A DNA stretch of 64,000 bases from Vibrio ostreae (GCF_019226825.1 NZ_CP076643.1:2666001-2730000), one strand, 5' to 3'. Shown: positions 1 to 12,468, counted from the stretch's first letter. Notes: a model not told the origin generated them from the letters alone. A program made the numbers and translations.

Positions 1-448
1 ATTGTTTGAGACGGTTTTCCGGTTGCGGAATACCGACCTGCTTCATCAATGATAATGCGCGCTGGTAGGCTTCATCATCACTGACCTTCATGTTGGCATG
101 AATGGTCTCTTTCAGTTGCTGCTCTACGGTGAACAGCGGATTGAGAGAGGTCATCGGGTCCTGGAAGATAAAGCCAATTTTAGACCCGCGCACGGCACGC
201 ATTTTTTCCGGAGACAGGCCAGAGATTTTCTCGCCATCCAGAAAGACTTCACCGCCGGCTATCGTGCCCGGAGGACTCAGCAAATCAATAATCGCGTTAC
301 CCACTGTCGATTTACCGGCACCGGACTCACCGACTACGCCGACAATCTCGCCGCGCTCAATGCTGAAAGACAACGATTTAACCGCTGCATGCACACCGTG
401 GCGTGACGGATATTCAATACGAAGGTTTTTTACTTCTAAAAGTGACAT
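1..448 (-). CDS. Peptide ABC transporter ATP-binding protein (OppD/DppD type), partial
   Basis: Reading the minus strand from the ATG at 448 gives about 149 residues of an ABC ATPase before the window ends. Walker A (GESGAGKS) lies near residues 40-47 and the Q-loop (FIFQDPMTSLNP) near 93-104; the text after the Q-loop is typical of OppD/DppD nickel/peptide-family ATPases, which power uptake of di- or oligopeptides at the inner membrane. The signature and Walker B regions lie beyond the edge. It appears to be the first gene of its operon, since about 780 bp without a gene precede it. Substrate cannot be told from this part. The long open frames on the opposite strand here are shadows. Confidence 0.85.
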   Translation of the reverse strand, partial: MSLLEVKNLRIEYPSRHGVHAAVKSLSFSIERGEIVGVVGESGAGKSTVGNAIIDLLSPPGTIAGGEVFLDGEKISGLSPEKMRAVRGSKIGFIFQDPMTSLNPLFTVEQQLKETIHANMKVSDDEAYQRALSLMKQVGIPQPENRLKQ

Positions 449-1237
449 CTAAACCAGACCTCTACTGCTGCGGCAGTTTTCTGCCCTGTCTGCGGCCCGC
501 GGCGATCGATACCATCAGCGGTCGACCAACGCATGCCCAAGTGAATCCATTCAAACCAGTATAATATTCTGGCAATTTATAAGGCCATCAATATGGCGAA
601 AACTTCACACAAAAGCAACATTAAAAGGATAAAAAATCGATAACGCACCACTTTAAAGCAGCATAATCGAATTTATATGCACTAAAACTAGATATTAGTG
701 TGGTCCGATGTTTCGCCACATTCGGTAGATTAACTCAAACTCATAGCGTTAAACACTGATATAGCGCAAATATTACGGATATTGTAAAAAACGAGCAGAT
801 GCATATTTTAGCAAGTGTCAAGTCAAGACATCCATTAACAATAAAGAAACAATCTCACATGAAATCCATTACCTAAACCATAAAAACCAGACATTCAGCC
901 ATTAACCAGCAATTAAACCCAATAATGTAAAATTATGCAGAGCATTAAACTTATCATTTTTGTGAGCTAACTCAACTCAGATCCAAACGGACACTGAGCA
1001 GATAAATTGTTCACGTGCAAAACGTCTGTTTAAAGACTAGAAGAGGAATTGCGCACCAATCCGCATAAAAATAAAAAAAGTGATAGTACGCACACAAATG
1101 GTGAGAGAGGGCAATAAAGGTTCTAGGTTCTGGCAGAGTGGCTTAGGCAACAGGGACAGAATCAAGCCTAAAAACAGTACAAGCGATTGATAGATTATCC
1201 GAAGCTCAGGGAACCAGGCCCTAGCTCCTCGGATCCT
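449..1237. other. AT-rich intergenic stretch without a recognisable gene
   Basis: Nearly 790 bp of AT-rich sequence separate the peptide transporter gene from the tRNA-tail repeat array. I see no open frame with a credible start and codon use. It should hold the promoter of the minus-strand transporter operon. A TGTGA-N6-TCAAC element near 964-979 is a weak partial match to a CRP site. Near 1120-1140 there is a short GGTTCTAGGTTCTGG repeat reminiscent of the heptamer array at 8591. Confidence 0.5.
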
Positions 1238-2036
1238 AGGGGCATTCTCCCTGCATCACTCAGACGAAAAAGCCCCGTCATTACTGACGAGGCTTTAAAT
1301 GATAGTCGGTGAAGAGGGATTCGATCGGACTGGCGCTCCAGCCCACGACCCGCGATGCTAGGGGCATTCTCCCTGCATTACTCAGATAAAAAAGCCCCGT
1401 CATTACTGACGAGACTTTAAATAGTGGTCGGTGAAGAGGGATTCGATCGGACTGGCGCTCCAGCCCACGACCCTCGATGCTAGGGGCATTCTCCCTGCAT
1501 TACTCAGACGAAAAAGCCCCGTCATTACTGACGAGGCTTTAAATGGTGGTCGGTGAAGAGGGATTCGATCGGACTGGCGCTCCAGCCCACGACCCGCGAT
1601 GCTAGGGGCATTCTCCCTGCATCACTCAAACGAAAAGCCCCGTCATTACTGACGAGGCTTTAAATAGTGGTCGGAGAAGAGGGACTCGATCGGACTGGCG
1701 CTCCAGCCCACGACCCGCGATGCTATGCGGCATTCTCCCTGCATTACTCAGACGAAAAAGCCCCGTCATTACTGACGAGGCTTTAAATGGTGGTCGGCGA
1801 AGAGGGATTCGATCGGACTGGCGCTCCAGCCCACGACCCGCGATGCTATGCGGCATTCTCCCTGCATTACTCAGACGAAAAAGCCCCGTCATTACTGACG
1901 AGGCTTTAAATGGTGGTCGGTGAAGAGGGATTCGATCGGACTGGCGCTCCAGCCCACGACCCACGATGCTAGGGGGCATTCTCCCTGCATCACTCAGACG
2001 AAAAAGCCCCGTCATTACTGACGAGGCTTTAAATGG
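1238..2036 (-). repeat. Tandem array of tRNA-Pro 3'-tail plus terminator units (~122 bp each)
   Basis: Downstream of the last tRNA-Pro, units of 121-123 bp repeat head to tail. Copies of the final ~22 nt of tRNA-Pro (T-arm 3' strand, acceptor 3' strand and CCA) lie next to positions 1307, 1429, 1551, 1672, 1795 and 1918, in register with the real gene at 2041. Each is followed on the minus strand by ATTTAAA, a GC stem with a T-run (terminator), a spacer with short hairpins (AGGG/CCCT and CTGG/CCAG), then the next tail. Tails 2, 3 and 6 look perfect; tail 1 has CCA changed; tails 4 and 5 carry point changes. No unit has a 5' tRNA half, so none can fold as a tRNA. The design resembles the rtT repeats behind tyrT in E. 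coli, which also repeat the tRNA end. Confidence 0.9.
2001..2030 (-). terminator. Rho-independent terminator of the tRNA operon
   Basis: On the minus strand a GC stem (GCCTCGTCA...TGACGGGGC, small loop) ends in TTTTT, seven bases after the CCA of tRNA-Pro. Near-identical hairpins recur in the array at about 1878-1907, 1755-1784, 1633-1661, 1511-1540, 1389-1418 and 1267-1296, giving seven terminators in series; the one at 1389-1418 has a stem change. Confidence 0.85.
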
Positions 2037-2113
<77 letters not shown>

Positions 2114-2118
2114 ACAAA

Positions 2119-2195
2119 TGGGGTGGCTAACGGGATTCGAACCCGCGACAACCGGAATCACAATCCGGGACTCTACCAACTGAGCTATAGCCACC
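2119..2195 (-). tRNA. tRNA-His (GUG), distal copy
   Basis: The 77-nt gene has the extra 5' G (G-1) opposite C73 that marks tRNA-His, anticodon GTG and encoded CCA. It is five bases upstream of the distal tRNA-Pro and part of a duplicated His-Pro block. Confidence 0.96.
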
Positions 2196-2266
2196 GCTGA
2201 ATTTTGTGATAACCGCTTATCTGCCGTTATCTCAGTCTCACGCTTTACGCCTGACACTTAAATAAG

Positions 2267-2343
<77 letters not shown>

Positions 2344-2348
2344 ACGAA

Positions 2349-2425
2349 TGGGGTGGCTAACGGGATTCGAACCCGCGACAACCGGAATCACAATCCGGGA
2401 CTCTACCAACTGAGCTATAGCCACC
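2349..2425 (-). tRNA. tRNA-His (GUG), proximal copy
   Basis: Second tRNA-His with G-1, anticodon GTG and CCA. The His-Pro pair here and the pair at 2037-2195 differ mainly in flanking spacer bases, as expected of a recent duplication. Confidence 0.96.
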
Positions 2426-2457
2426 ACTAAATTTTTACCGATATTGCTTCCGGGAAT

Positions 2458-2534
<77 letters not shown>

Positions 2535-2555
2535 ATGCCCTATCGGCGGATGGGA

Positions 2556-2584
2556 ATAATACGTAGATCCCCATGGGCCGTCTA
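2556..2584 (-). promoter_or_regulatory. Candidate promoter of the tRNA operon
   Basis: On the minus strand a TAGACG -35 (2579-2584) and TATTAT -10 (2556-2561) are 17 bp apart and followed by a GC-rich discriminator (TCCCATCCGCC), as usual for stringently controlled stable-RNA promoters. The -35 match is weak. Confidence 0.55.
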
Positions 2585-2826
2585 GTACTTTTTCAACTTT
2601 TTTTGTTCGGTTGGCGTCTTTTTCATCAGATAAGGCAAATTAACGCTATTTCAAGGATGTGACTCACCCCCTGAAGATCGCAACTTGTTGTTTATTGCAC
2701 CATGTTATCGATCTATAATCACCCACAGTTTACATTGATTTAACAGCCAGTCCGGCCGATAAGTCACCCTACGCTAAATAATAATTGGGTAAGCAGCACT
2801 TACCTTTGGAATGTAAAGTGAGTTAA

Positions 2827-3234
2827 ATGGATATGTCTCGATCAGTCTTAAGCGTATTGTTCGCTGCACTAACCTTTTCTACCGCCTCCTTCGCAACCAG
2901 TTCCGCCGATGCTGATGCCATTGCAGAACGCATCAAACCTGTGGGTAATGTGTATCTGGCAGGCAGTGAACCGGTCGCTGCAGAACCAACCGGCCCGCGT
3001 GATGGCGCCTCTGTTTACGGCACATTTTGTATCGCTTGTCACGCATCCGGAGTCAGTGGCGCACCCAAAATCGGTAATGCCGCTGATTGGGCTCCGCGCA
3101 TTGCCCAGGGTAAAGATGTCCTGCAGCAGCACGCCATTAACGGTCTGAATATGATGCCACCACGTGGTACTTGTATGGACTGTTCAGACGATGAAATCAT
3201 GGCCGCGATTGAGCATATGATAGAAGGTCTGTGA
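2827..3234 (+). CDS. Cytochrome c5 family protein
   Basis: A 135-residue periplasmic c-type cytochrome for electron transfer. Residues 1-23 form a signal peptide (Arg, hydrophobic core, Ala-rich end). The haem site CIACH is at 68-72, a Met pair in NMMPP near 108-112 supplies the sixth ligand, and a CMDC pair near 116-119 matches the extra disulphide of the c5 group. A second in-frame ATG lies two codons in. It stands alone, with a hairpin at 3312-3338 between it and convergent rep. The physiological partner is unknown. Confidence 0.88.
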   Translation: MDMSRSVLSVLFAALTFSTASFATSSADADAIAERIKPVGNVYLAGSEPVAAEPTGPRDGASVYGTFCIACHASGVSGAPKIGNAADWAPRIAQGKDVLQQHAINGLNMMPPRGTCMDCSDDEIMAAIEHMIEGL

Positions 3235-3311
3235 TCAGCCCGCAATGCAGTGACAGCTTGGATAATTTAATCAAAGCGTTACTAAAGCAAGAAAGGTTTG
3301 GATAAAAGAAG

Positions 3312-3338
3312 AAAGGCTTGGATCAACCAAGCCTTTTT
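3312..3338. terminator. Bidirectional terminator between cytochrome c5 and rep
   Basis: The stem AAAGGCTTGG/CCAAGCCTTT with a five-base loop and T-runs on both strands lies between two convergent genes. Confidence 0.8.
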
Positions 3339-3372
3339 CCTCTCTGCCGTCAAAGGCAGACAAGCACGCATG

Positions 3373-5388
3373 CTATTTTTTAAACATCGCCTTGAGATTG
3401 GCGATATGCGCCTGACCTTTAACCATTCGCTCTTCCTGTGATAGCGGCTTCTTCTTTACTTCCCATTCGACATCATCGTAAGGCAGTTCATCGAGAAAAC
3501 GGCTCTGGGTCGGCTTGAGCAGCTCACCATACTGTCGGCGCTCTTTACACATCACAAAGGTCATTTCACGCTGGGCACGGGTAATCCCCACATACATCAG
3601 ACGCCGCTCTTCTTCGACATTGTCTTCATCAATACTGGTCTGGTGCGGCAGAATGCCCTCTTCCGTACCAAGCATGTATACGTAGGGAAACTCGAGACCT
3701 TTAGAAGCGTGCAACGTCATCAGCTGCACCGCATCACTGTCGTCCTCATCTTCACCACGCTCCATCATGTCACGTAGCGTCAGGCGCTGCACCACCTCTT
3801 TGAGGGTTTTCTCTTCCTGATCATAATTATCTCCCTCTAGGTCAGAGACAATCCAGGAATAGAGCTCAGAGACGTTCTTCATCCGCATCTCGGCCGCTTT
3901 CGCACTGGATGAGGTTTCATACAACCAGTCTTCATAGTGAATATCGCGTACCAGAGAGCGCACAGCCTCTACGGTGTTGCCGCGCTCGGCATTATCGGAA
4001 ATCGCAACCAGCCACTGGGTAAAACGGCGCAGGTTGTCCAGGCCGCGCCCGGACAGATGCTGTTCCAGCCCGAGTTCAAAACTGGACTCAAACAGGCTCT
4101 TACCACGCATATTGGCGTAACTGCCCAGTTTCTCCATGGTCGCCGGGCCGATTTCCCGTTTCGGTGTGTTAACGATACGCAGAAACGCATTGTCGTCGTC
4201 CGGGTTCACCAGCACGCGCAGGTAGGCCATGATGTCTTTGATTTCCGCGCGGGCAAAAAATGACGTCCCCCCGGAAATTTTGTACGGCACCCGGTTCTGC
4301 ATCAGGGATTTTTCAATCAGACGAGACTGATGGTTACCACGATACAGAATCGCATAATCACGATAATGAGTGCGATTGAGGAATTTATGCGCCACGATTT
4401 CCGCGGTCACCCTTTCGGCTTCATGGTCATCATTCTTGGCCATGATCACTTTGAGTTTTTCACCATCCGGGATCTCGGAAAACAGCGATTTCTCGTACAC
4501 GTGCGGGTTATTGGCAATCAAAATGTTGGCCGCACGCAGAATACGACTGGTCGAACGATAGTTCTGCTCCAGCTTAATCAGGCGCAGGTTGGGGAAATCC
4601 TGCCCCAGCAGCACCAGGTTTTGTGGTTTGGCGCCACGCCAGGAGTAGATCGACTGGTCATCGTCACCGACCACCGTCAGACGGCCGCGTTCACCAACCA
4701 GCAATTTCACCAGCTCATACTGACTTGAGTTGGTGTCCTGATATTCATCGACCAGCAGGTAACGAATCCTGTTCTGCCAACGCTGTCGCACCTCTTGCTG
4801 GCCACGTAACAAAAGGACTGGCAGCAGGATCAGATCATCAAAGTCGAGCGCGTTATAGGCTCGCATCTGGGTGTGGTACATCTCGTAGCAGAAGGCAAAC
4901 AGCTGCTGTTGCTCGCCCTGCGCCTGTGCTTTGGCCTGATCCGGCGACAACATGTCGTTTTTCCAGTTTGAGATGGTGCTCATCAACTGACGCAATAGAT
5001 CTTTATCGCCGTCGAGCTGCTTTTCGGTCAGCTCTTTCAGCAAGGCGAGCTGGTCCTGGTCATCAAACAGAGAAAAGCCGGCTTTGAGACCCAGCTGCTT
5101 GTACTCACGACGAATAATATTCAGCCCCAGGGTATGGAAGGTCGATACCATCAGACCACGGGACTCGGCTTTACCCAAAGTCTGGCCGACACGTTCTTTC
5201 ATTTCACGCGCGGCTTTATTGGTAAAGGTCACCGCCGCGATATTCCGCGCTTTGTACCCACACTGCTGAACCAAATAGGCAATTTTATTGGTGATCACCC
5301 GGGTTTTGCCCGAGCCTGCACCCGCCAGTACCAGGCAGGGGCCAGATACGTATTTCACGGCTTCATCTTGTCTTGGGTTCAGCTTCAT
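3373..5388 (-). CDS. rep: ATP-dependent DNA helicase Rep
   Basis: A 671-residue superfamily 1A helicase, the normal length for Rep. It unwinds DNA 3'-5' and clears proteins ahead of replication forks. Walker A (GAGSGKT) is near residues 23-29, the DEYQDT motif II near 215, the QSIYSWRGA motif III near 245, and motifs V/VI ([17 protein letters not shown]) in the C-terminal third. Rep rather than UvrD is favoured by the start ([17 protein letters not shown]) and by the lack of the longer UvrD C-terminal tail. Single gene, convergent with cytochrome c5 and divergent from ubiK. Confidence 0.95.
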   Translation of the reverse strand: MKLNPRQDEAVKYVSGPCLVLAGAGSGKTRVITNKIAYLVQQCGYKARNIAAVTFTNKAAREMKERVGQTLGKAESRGLMVSTFHTLGLNIIRREYKQLGLKAGFSLFDDQDQLALLKELTEKQLDGDKDLLRQLMSTISNWKNDMLSPDQAKAQAQGEQQQLFAFCYEMYHTQMRAYNALDFDDLILLPVLLLRGQQEVRQRWQNRIRYLLVDEYQDTNSSQYELVKLLVGERGRLTVVGDDDQSIYSWRGAKPQNLVLLGQDFPNLRLIKLEQNYRSTSRILRAANILIANNPHVYEKSLFSEIPDGEKLKVIMAKNDDHEAERVTAEIVAHKFLNRTHYRDYAILYRGNHQSRLIEKSLMQNRVPYKISGGTSFFARAEIKDIMAYLRVLVNPDDDNAFLRIVNTPKREIGPATMEKLGSYANMRGKSLFESSFELGLEQHLSGRGLDNLRRFTQWLVAISDNAERGNTVEAVRSLVRDIHYEDWLYETSSSAKAAEMRMKNVSELYSWIVSDLEGDNYDQEEKTLKEVVQRLTLRDMMERGEDEDDSDAVQLMTLHASKGLEFPYVYMLGTEEGILPHQTSIDEDNVEEERRLMYVGITRAQREMTFVMCKERRQYGELLKPTQSRFLDELPYDDVEWEVKKKPLSQEERMVKGQAHIANLKAMFKK

Positions 5389-5677
5389 AGTGCTCTCTGA
5401 TCTGCGTATTGAAGGCGCTCATGATAATGCCGCAAGCGGACACTTTCCACTCCGATACCATCCCAGCGCTAAAAATCATCCTGCAGGTCAGCGCCTGATC
5501 TTAAGCAGCGCACACGGCATCGAGCAAGGTCTGGGTGCCGCAGCAGCGTGTCTGATACCGTACTCCTTTGATCTGAGTGACAAAAGTATGCTTTCGCGCT
5601 TTTTTGTCATCGCAATTAACGACTTTCGACACTGAATTGCATAGAATGAAAGACATAAATACAGGAGTGCATAACCA

Positions 5678-5929
5678 ATGTTTGATCCAAAGAAACTTGA
5701 GCAAATCGCGAAACAGATTCACGAATCCATGCCGCAGCCGGTCAAAGACCTGGGTACCGATGTCGAGCAGAAAGTGCGCCAGGTGATTCAGGGCCAGCTC
5801 AACAAGCTGGATGTGGTCAGCCGTGAAGAATTCGACGTGCAGACCCAGGTGCTGCTGCGCACACGTCAGAAACTGACAGAAATGGAACAGAAGCTGGCTG
5901 AGCTGGAAGCCAAACTGGCTGACAAATAA
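5678..5929 (+). CDS. ubiK: Ubiquinone biosynthesis accessory factor UbiK
   Basis: An 83-residue protein of the UbiK/YqiC (BMFP) family: an amphipathic N-terminal helix ([17 protein letters not shown]) followed by a C-terminal coiled coil rich in Glu, Leu and Lys. The family forms trimers with UbiJ and assists aerobic ubiquinone synthesis at the inner membrane. An AGGAG site precedes the ATG by about seven bases. Single gene ending at a strong terminator. Confidence 0.9.
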   Translation: MFDPKKLEQIAKQIHESMPQPVKDLGTDVEQKVRQVIQGQLNKLDVVSREEFDVQTQVLLRTRQKLTEMEQKLAELEAKLADK

Positions 5930-5983
5930 TAGCGTGTTCCGGACGGCCCGGACTGGCTGGCAACACCGGTCAGCACAAATTAT

Positions 5984-6015
5984 AAAGGGCTTAGTCTTGC
6001 GACTAAGCCCTTTTT
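5984..6015. terminator. Terminator between ubiK and ilvC
   Basis: The perfect stem AAAGGGCTTAGTC / GACTAAGCCCTTT with a TTGC loop and TTTTT can stop both convergent genes. Confidence 0.9.
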
Positions 6016-6067
6016 GTTTTTATGTTGTGTTGTGTTTGCTTTTATTCTGCTTTTTAAGCCGACTTAA

Positions 6068-7552
6068 TTAGTCACCTACCGCGATGCGCTTCATGTCTTT
6101 CATGTAGCCACGCAGCTCTTCACCGATGAACTCAACCGGGTGGTTACGGATGATGCTGTTCACTTCAATCAGAGTCGCGTTATCAACCTGGTTAGATGTT
6201 TCGCCCAGGCCTTTACCAATTACGTCAGTACCGACTTTAGGCATGAATTTCTCGCGCAGTAGCGGAGTCGCTACGTTTGCGAACAGGTAGTTACCGTATT
6301 CTGCAGTGTCAGAGATAACCACGTTCATTTCGTACAGACGCTTACGTGCGATAGTGTTGGCGATCAGTGGCAGTTCGTGCAGTGATTCATAGTAAGCCGA
6401 CTCATCGATGATGCCTGACGCTGTCATGGCTTCGAATGCCAGCTCAACCCCGGCGCGAACCATAGCGATCATCAGGATACCGTTGTCGAAGTACTCTTGC
6501 TCTGCAATCTTCACATCTGACTCTGGGTAGTTCTCAAAGGCAGTTTCTGCAGTCTCTGCACGCCAGCCCAGCAGGTTCACGTCGTCGTTCGCCCAGTCAG
6601 CCATCATGGTGCTTGAGAAGTGGCCAGAGATGATGTCATCCATGTGCTTGTTGTACAGTGGACGCATCAGATCTTTCAGCTCTTCAGAAAGTTCAAACGC
6701 TTTGATTTTCGCCGGGTTAGACAGACGATCCATCATGTGCGTGATGCCACCGAATTTCAGTGCTTCCGTCACTGTTTCCCAACCGAACTGCAGCAGTTTA
6801 CCGGCGTAACCCGCATCGATACCGTCAGCAATCATCTTCTCGTAACATACGATAGAGCCCGCTTGCAGCATACCACACAGGATAGTCTGCTCGCCCATCA
6901 GGTCAGATTTCACTTCAGCAACGAATGAAGACTCAAGACAACCTGCACGGTGACCGCCAGTGGCTGCTGCCCATGCTTTTGCGATTTCCAGACCGTCACC
7001 TTGAGGATCGTTCTCCGGGTGTACCGCAATCAGAGTAGGAACACCGAAACCGCGCTTGTATTCTTCACGTACTTCAGTACCTGGACACTTAGGGGCAACC
7101 ATCACTACGGTCAGGTCTTTACGGATTTGCATGCCTTCTTCAACAATGTTGAAGCCGTGTGAGTAACCCAGAGCGGCACCCTGTTTCATCAGAGGCATTA
7201 CTGTTTCAACAACGTTTGAGTGCTGTTTATCCGGAGTCAGGTTCACAACCAGATCAGCTTGTGGAATCAGGTCTTCATAGCTGCCTACCACAAAACCATT
7301 GTCTTTGGCGTTTTTGTAAGACTGACGCTTCTCGTCAATCGCTGCCTGGCGCAGTGCGTAAGATACGTCCAGACCAGAATCACGCATGTTCAGGCCTTGG
7401 TTCAGACCTTGAGCACCACAACCTACGATGACCACTTTTTTGCCTTTCAGGTAATCTGCTTCAGTTGCAAATTCTTCACGTGCCATAAAACGGCAACGGC
7501 CTAGTTGGTCCAGTTGCTCACGCAGGTTCAGGGTATTGAAATAGTTCGCCAT
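6068..7552 (-). CDS. ilvC: Ketol-acid reductoisomerase (NADP+), class II
   Basis: A 494-residue enzyme of valine, leucine and isoleucine synthesis that isomerises and reduces acetolactate and acetohydroxybutyrate. Its length marks the long class II form with a duplicated C-terminal knotted domain. The Rossmann motif [14 protein letters not shown] is near residues 40-53, and the acidic metal ligands lie in the C-terminal half ([11 protein letters not shown] region). An AGGAG site precedes the ATG. It is divergent from ilvY, which in enterics activates ilvC when acetolactate is present. Confidence 0.97.
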   Translation of the reverse strand: MANYFNTLNLREQLDQLGRCRFMAREEFATEADYLKGKKVVIVGCGAQGLNQGLNMRDSGLDVSYALRQAAIDEKRQSYKNAKDNGFVVGSYEDLIPQADLVVNLTPDKQHSNVVETVMPLMKQGAALGYSHGFNIVEEGMQIRKDLTVVMVAPKCPGTEVREEYKRGFGVPTLIAVHPENDPQGDGLEIAKAWAAATGGHRAGCLESSFVAEVKSDLMGEQTILCGMLQAGSIVCYEKMIADGIDAGYAGKLLQFGWETVTEALKFGGITHMMDRLSNPAKIKAFELSEELKDLMRPLYNKHMDDIISGHFSSTMMADWANDDVNLLGWRAETAETAFENYPESDVKIAEQEYFDNGILMIAMVRAGVELAFEAMTASGIIDESAYYESLHELPLIANTIARKRLYEMNVVISDTAEYGNYLFANVATPLLREKFMPKVGTDVIGKGLGETSNQVDNATLIEVNSIIRNHPVEFIGEELRGYMKDMKRIAVGD

Positions 7553-7610
7553 GAGGGTGCTCTCCTTTAATTTGTTCCATCAGGTCGGTGGCTGTGCACC
7601 GAATGAATTC

Positions 7611-7638
7611 ATACTAAAACAGACATTCAGTTGCTCAA
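7611..7638 (-). promoter_or_regulatory. Candidate ilvC promoter
   Basis: On the minus strand a TTGAGC -35 (7633-7638) and TAGTAT -10 (7611-7616) with a 16-bp spacer lie about 60 bp before the ilvC start. The imperfect -35 and short spacer fit an activator-dependent promoter. Confidence 0.5.
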
Positions 7639-7661
7639 AGTGATATATTCACAATTAGTTA

Positions 7662-7676
7662 TTGCAATTAATGCAA
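7662..7676. promoter_or_regulatory. Candidate IlvY operator
   Basis: The dyad TTGCA-ATTAA-TGCAA has the T-N11-A layout of LysR-type sites and lies between the divergent genes, just before the ilvY start, as expected for autoregulation and ilvC activation. Assignment to IlvY rests on position. Confidence 0.5.
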
Positions 7677-7689
7677 CATGGGTCCGCTT

Positions 7690-8583
7690 ATGAACATTAA
7701 AACCTTACAACTGTTTCTCCATCTTTGCGACAGTATGAATTTCAGCAAAACCGCGACCGCGATGCATGTCAGTCCGTCGGCACTGAGCCGACAGATTCAG
7801 AAACTGGAAGATGAGGTCGGTCATCCTCTGTTCGTGCGTGATAACCGCAGTGTCGAGCTGACTCCGGCCGGCAGCAAGCTACTGCCGGTCGCCATGCGCA
7901 TCACCAGTGAATGGCGCCAGTTCCACACCTTGCTCAATGAGCAGGAAGCCGAGCTGAAAGGTGAAATCCGCCTGTTTTGCTCAGTGACAGCCAGCTACAG
8001 CCATTTACCGGAGCTACTCAACGCGTTCCGGCTTAAACATCCGTCGATTGAATTTAAACTGTTGACCGGGGATCCGGCCCAGGCGATCGATAAAATATTG
8101 AATGATGAAGCGGATATTGCGATTTCCGCAATGCCGGAGCATCTGCCATCCCGGGTGGAATTCACCACCATCAGCGAATTGCCGCTGTCAGTGATTGCAC
8201 CGATAGGGATCAGCAGTTTTGTCGAAGAGGTACAGAAAGAGCATCCGGACTGGTCTCAGGTGCCGTTTATCGTGCCTGAAGTCGGCACGGCGCGCGACCG
8301 AGCCAACAGCTGGTTTAAGCGTATGAAGATCAAACCTAACATCTACGCTCAGATTGCCGGTCATGAGGCGATTGTCAGCATGGTCGCGCTGGGTTGCGGG
8401 GTGGGCATCGCTCCCGATGTGGTGATCAATAACAGTCCGGTGCGGGAAAAAGTACAACGCCTCTCTTTCTCACCGATTAAGCCATTTAAACTTGGGGTGT
8501 GCTGCAAACGCTCGCAGCTGGATGATCCGCTGGTCAGAGCGCTATGGCGAGTGGTATCGGCCAAACGCAGTATTGTTGATTAA
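7690..8583 (+). CDS. ilvY: LysR-type regulator IlvY
   Basis: A 297-residue LysR-family activator. The winged helix-turn-helix covers about residues 1-60 (MHVSPSALSRQIQKLE), followed by a two-lobed periplasmic-binding-like sensor domain containing IlvY-like stretches (FCSVTASYSHLPELL; GHEAIVSMVALGCGVGIAP). The start at 7690 was chosen over an in-frame ATG at 7678 because family members begin at this point; neither has a strong ribosome site. Divergent from ilvC, its expected target. Confidence 0.9.
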   Translation: MNIKTLQLFLHLCDSMNFSKTATAMHVSPSALSRQIQKLEDEVGHPLFVRDNRSVELTPAGSKLLPVAMRITSEWRQFHTLLNEQEAELKGEIRLFCSVTASYSHLPELLNAFRLKHPSIEFKLLTGDPAQAIDKILNDEADIAISAMPEHLPSRVEFTTISELPLSVIAPIGISSFVEEVQKEHPDWSQVPFIVPEVGTARDRANSWFKRMKIKPNIYAQIAGHEAIVSMVALGCGVGIAPDVVINNSPVREKVQRLSFSPIKPFKLGVCCKRSQLDDPLVRALWRVVSAKRSIVD

Positions 8584-8590
8584 ACTCTGG

Positions 8591-8673
8591 GGTCTAGGGT
8601 CTAGGGTCTAGGGTCTAGGGTCTAGGGTCTAGGGTCTAGGGTCTAGGGTCTAGGGTCTAGGGTCTAGGGTCTA
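8591..8673. repeat. Heptanucleotide microsatellite (GGTCTAG)n
   Basis: Eleven perfect copies of GGTCTAG (8591-8667) and a six-base partial copy run without a break, starting eight bases after the ilvY stop. Seven is not a multiple of three and no frame is used. Every unit contains CTAG. The copy number is likely to vary by slippage. Confidence 0.97.
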
Positions 8674-8701
8674 TAATTCTAGGCCTTGATCCTATAAACG
8701 C

Positions 8702-8732
8702 AAAAAACCCGCTGATTGCTCAGCGGGTTTTT
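8702..8732. terminator. Terminator behind tRNA-Ser (bidirectional)
   Basis: The stem AAAAAACCCGCTGA / TCAGCGGGTTTTTT has T-runs in both directions. It ends the minus-strand tRNA-Ser, and probably the rrn transcript, and can also stop ilvY. Confidence 0.88.
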
Positions 8733-8738
8733 TAATAG

Positions 8739-8829
8739 TGGCGGAGAGATAGGGATTTGAACCCTAGGTACGCTATTAACGTACGCCGGTTTTCAAGACC
8801 GGTGCTTTCAACCACTCAGCCATCTCTCC
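8739..8829 (-). tRNA. tRNA-Ser (UGA)
   Basis: A 91-nt class II tRNA with a long variable arm (CGTACG...CGTAC), anticodon TGA in CTTGAAA, and encoded CCA. It lies about 100 bp after the 5S gene on the same strand, with no T-run terminator between them that I can see, so it may be a distal tRNA of the rrn operon. Confidence 0.96.
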
Positions 8830-8931
8830 GCAAATTGTCACTAAAAATCGAGTCTTACACTTACGACGCTGGATATTTAGCTGTGTTTCCAGGATCTTCT
8901 CTCAACAAAGAGAGTTCTGAAAACGATATTA

Positions 8932-9051
8932 AAGCCTGGCGATGTTCTACTCTCACATGGGGAGGCCCCACACTACCATCGACGCTGTTTCGTTTCACTT
9001 CTGAGTTCGGAATGGAATCAGGTGGGTCCAAAACGCTATGGTCGCCAAGCA
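8932..9051 (-). rRNA. rrf: 5S ribosomal RNA
   Basis: About 120 nt, starting TGCTTGGCGACCATAGC and ending GCCAGGC, which pair as helix I, with the conserved CCGAACTCAGAAGTGAAAC core. Ends are estimated to within a few bases. Confidence 0.96.
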
Positions 9052-9201
9052 AATTCTGTTTAACTACCGCATTACGCAGTAATTACCTTTTATTTTCACT
9101 TTTTTAAAAGTGAAGACAAAAGATTGGAAAGCTGTTTTCGTTCTCACACACATTCAATGTACTGGTCATTGAGTCCAATCAAAACCCCTTGGGTGTTGTA
9201 T

Positions 9202-12090
<2,889 letters not shown>

Positions 12091-12333
12091 ATACAACCCG
12101 AAGGAGTTTCGAGTTGATGAACCAAGTCACCAAGGTTTCGTTGTCTCTCATTATTTGAATGAGCGAGAGACTTTTCGATTTTGCCGGACTCAATTTTGAA
12201 ACTTGTTAAACAAGTTTCTACCAAGCACACTTGAATGTGTTGTTGGTGTATTCCATTTCGGAATACATTGAGAACTTTACAAATAATGTTTCGTTTACGA
12301 ATAAACAAAAGATTATTTTGTCAGCTTTCCAAA

Positions 12334-12345
12334 TTGTTAAAGAGC
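12334..12345 (-). promoter_or_regulatory. boxA antitermination site in the 16S-23S spacer
   Basis: GCTCTTTAACAA on the minus strand matches the boxA core bound by NusB-NusE. It lies in the spacer between tRNA-Val and 23S. Confidence 0.85.
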
Positions 12346-12468
12346 GTTGTTTCTTTCGAAACAGAGTACCTGTTTGGCACTTTCTAAAGATTCTCAGCGT
12401 CAGAAATCCGAACCACGTACGTTTTACTGAAGTGGTTTGGAATTTGAAATCCAAAAATACTTAGAGAG

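Noticed and set aside
98..452. Two plus-strand frames of 102 and 116 codons at the window start
   Set aside because: They are antisense to the ABC ATPase, which has clear Walker A and Q-loop motifs on the minus strand.
1238..2036. CRISPR array
   Set aside because: Units are ~122 bp with no short-repeat/unique-spacer pattern, and they hold tRNA tails and terminators.
8591..8673. Telomere-like end or linear replicon terminus
   Set aside because: The heptamer array is internal between normal genes, short, and has no hairpin or capping genes nearby.
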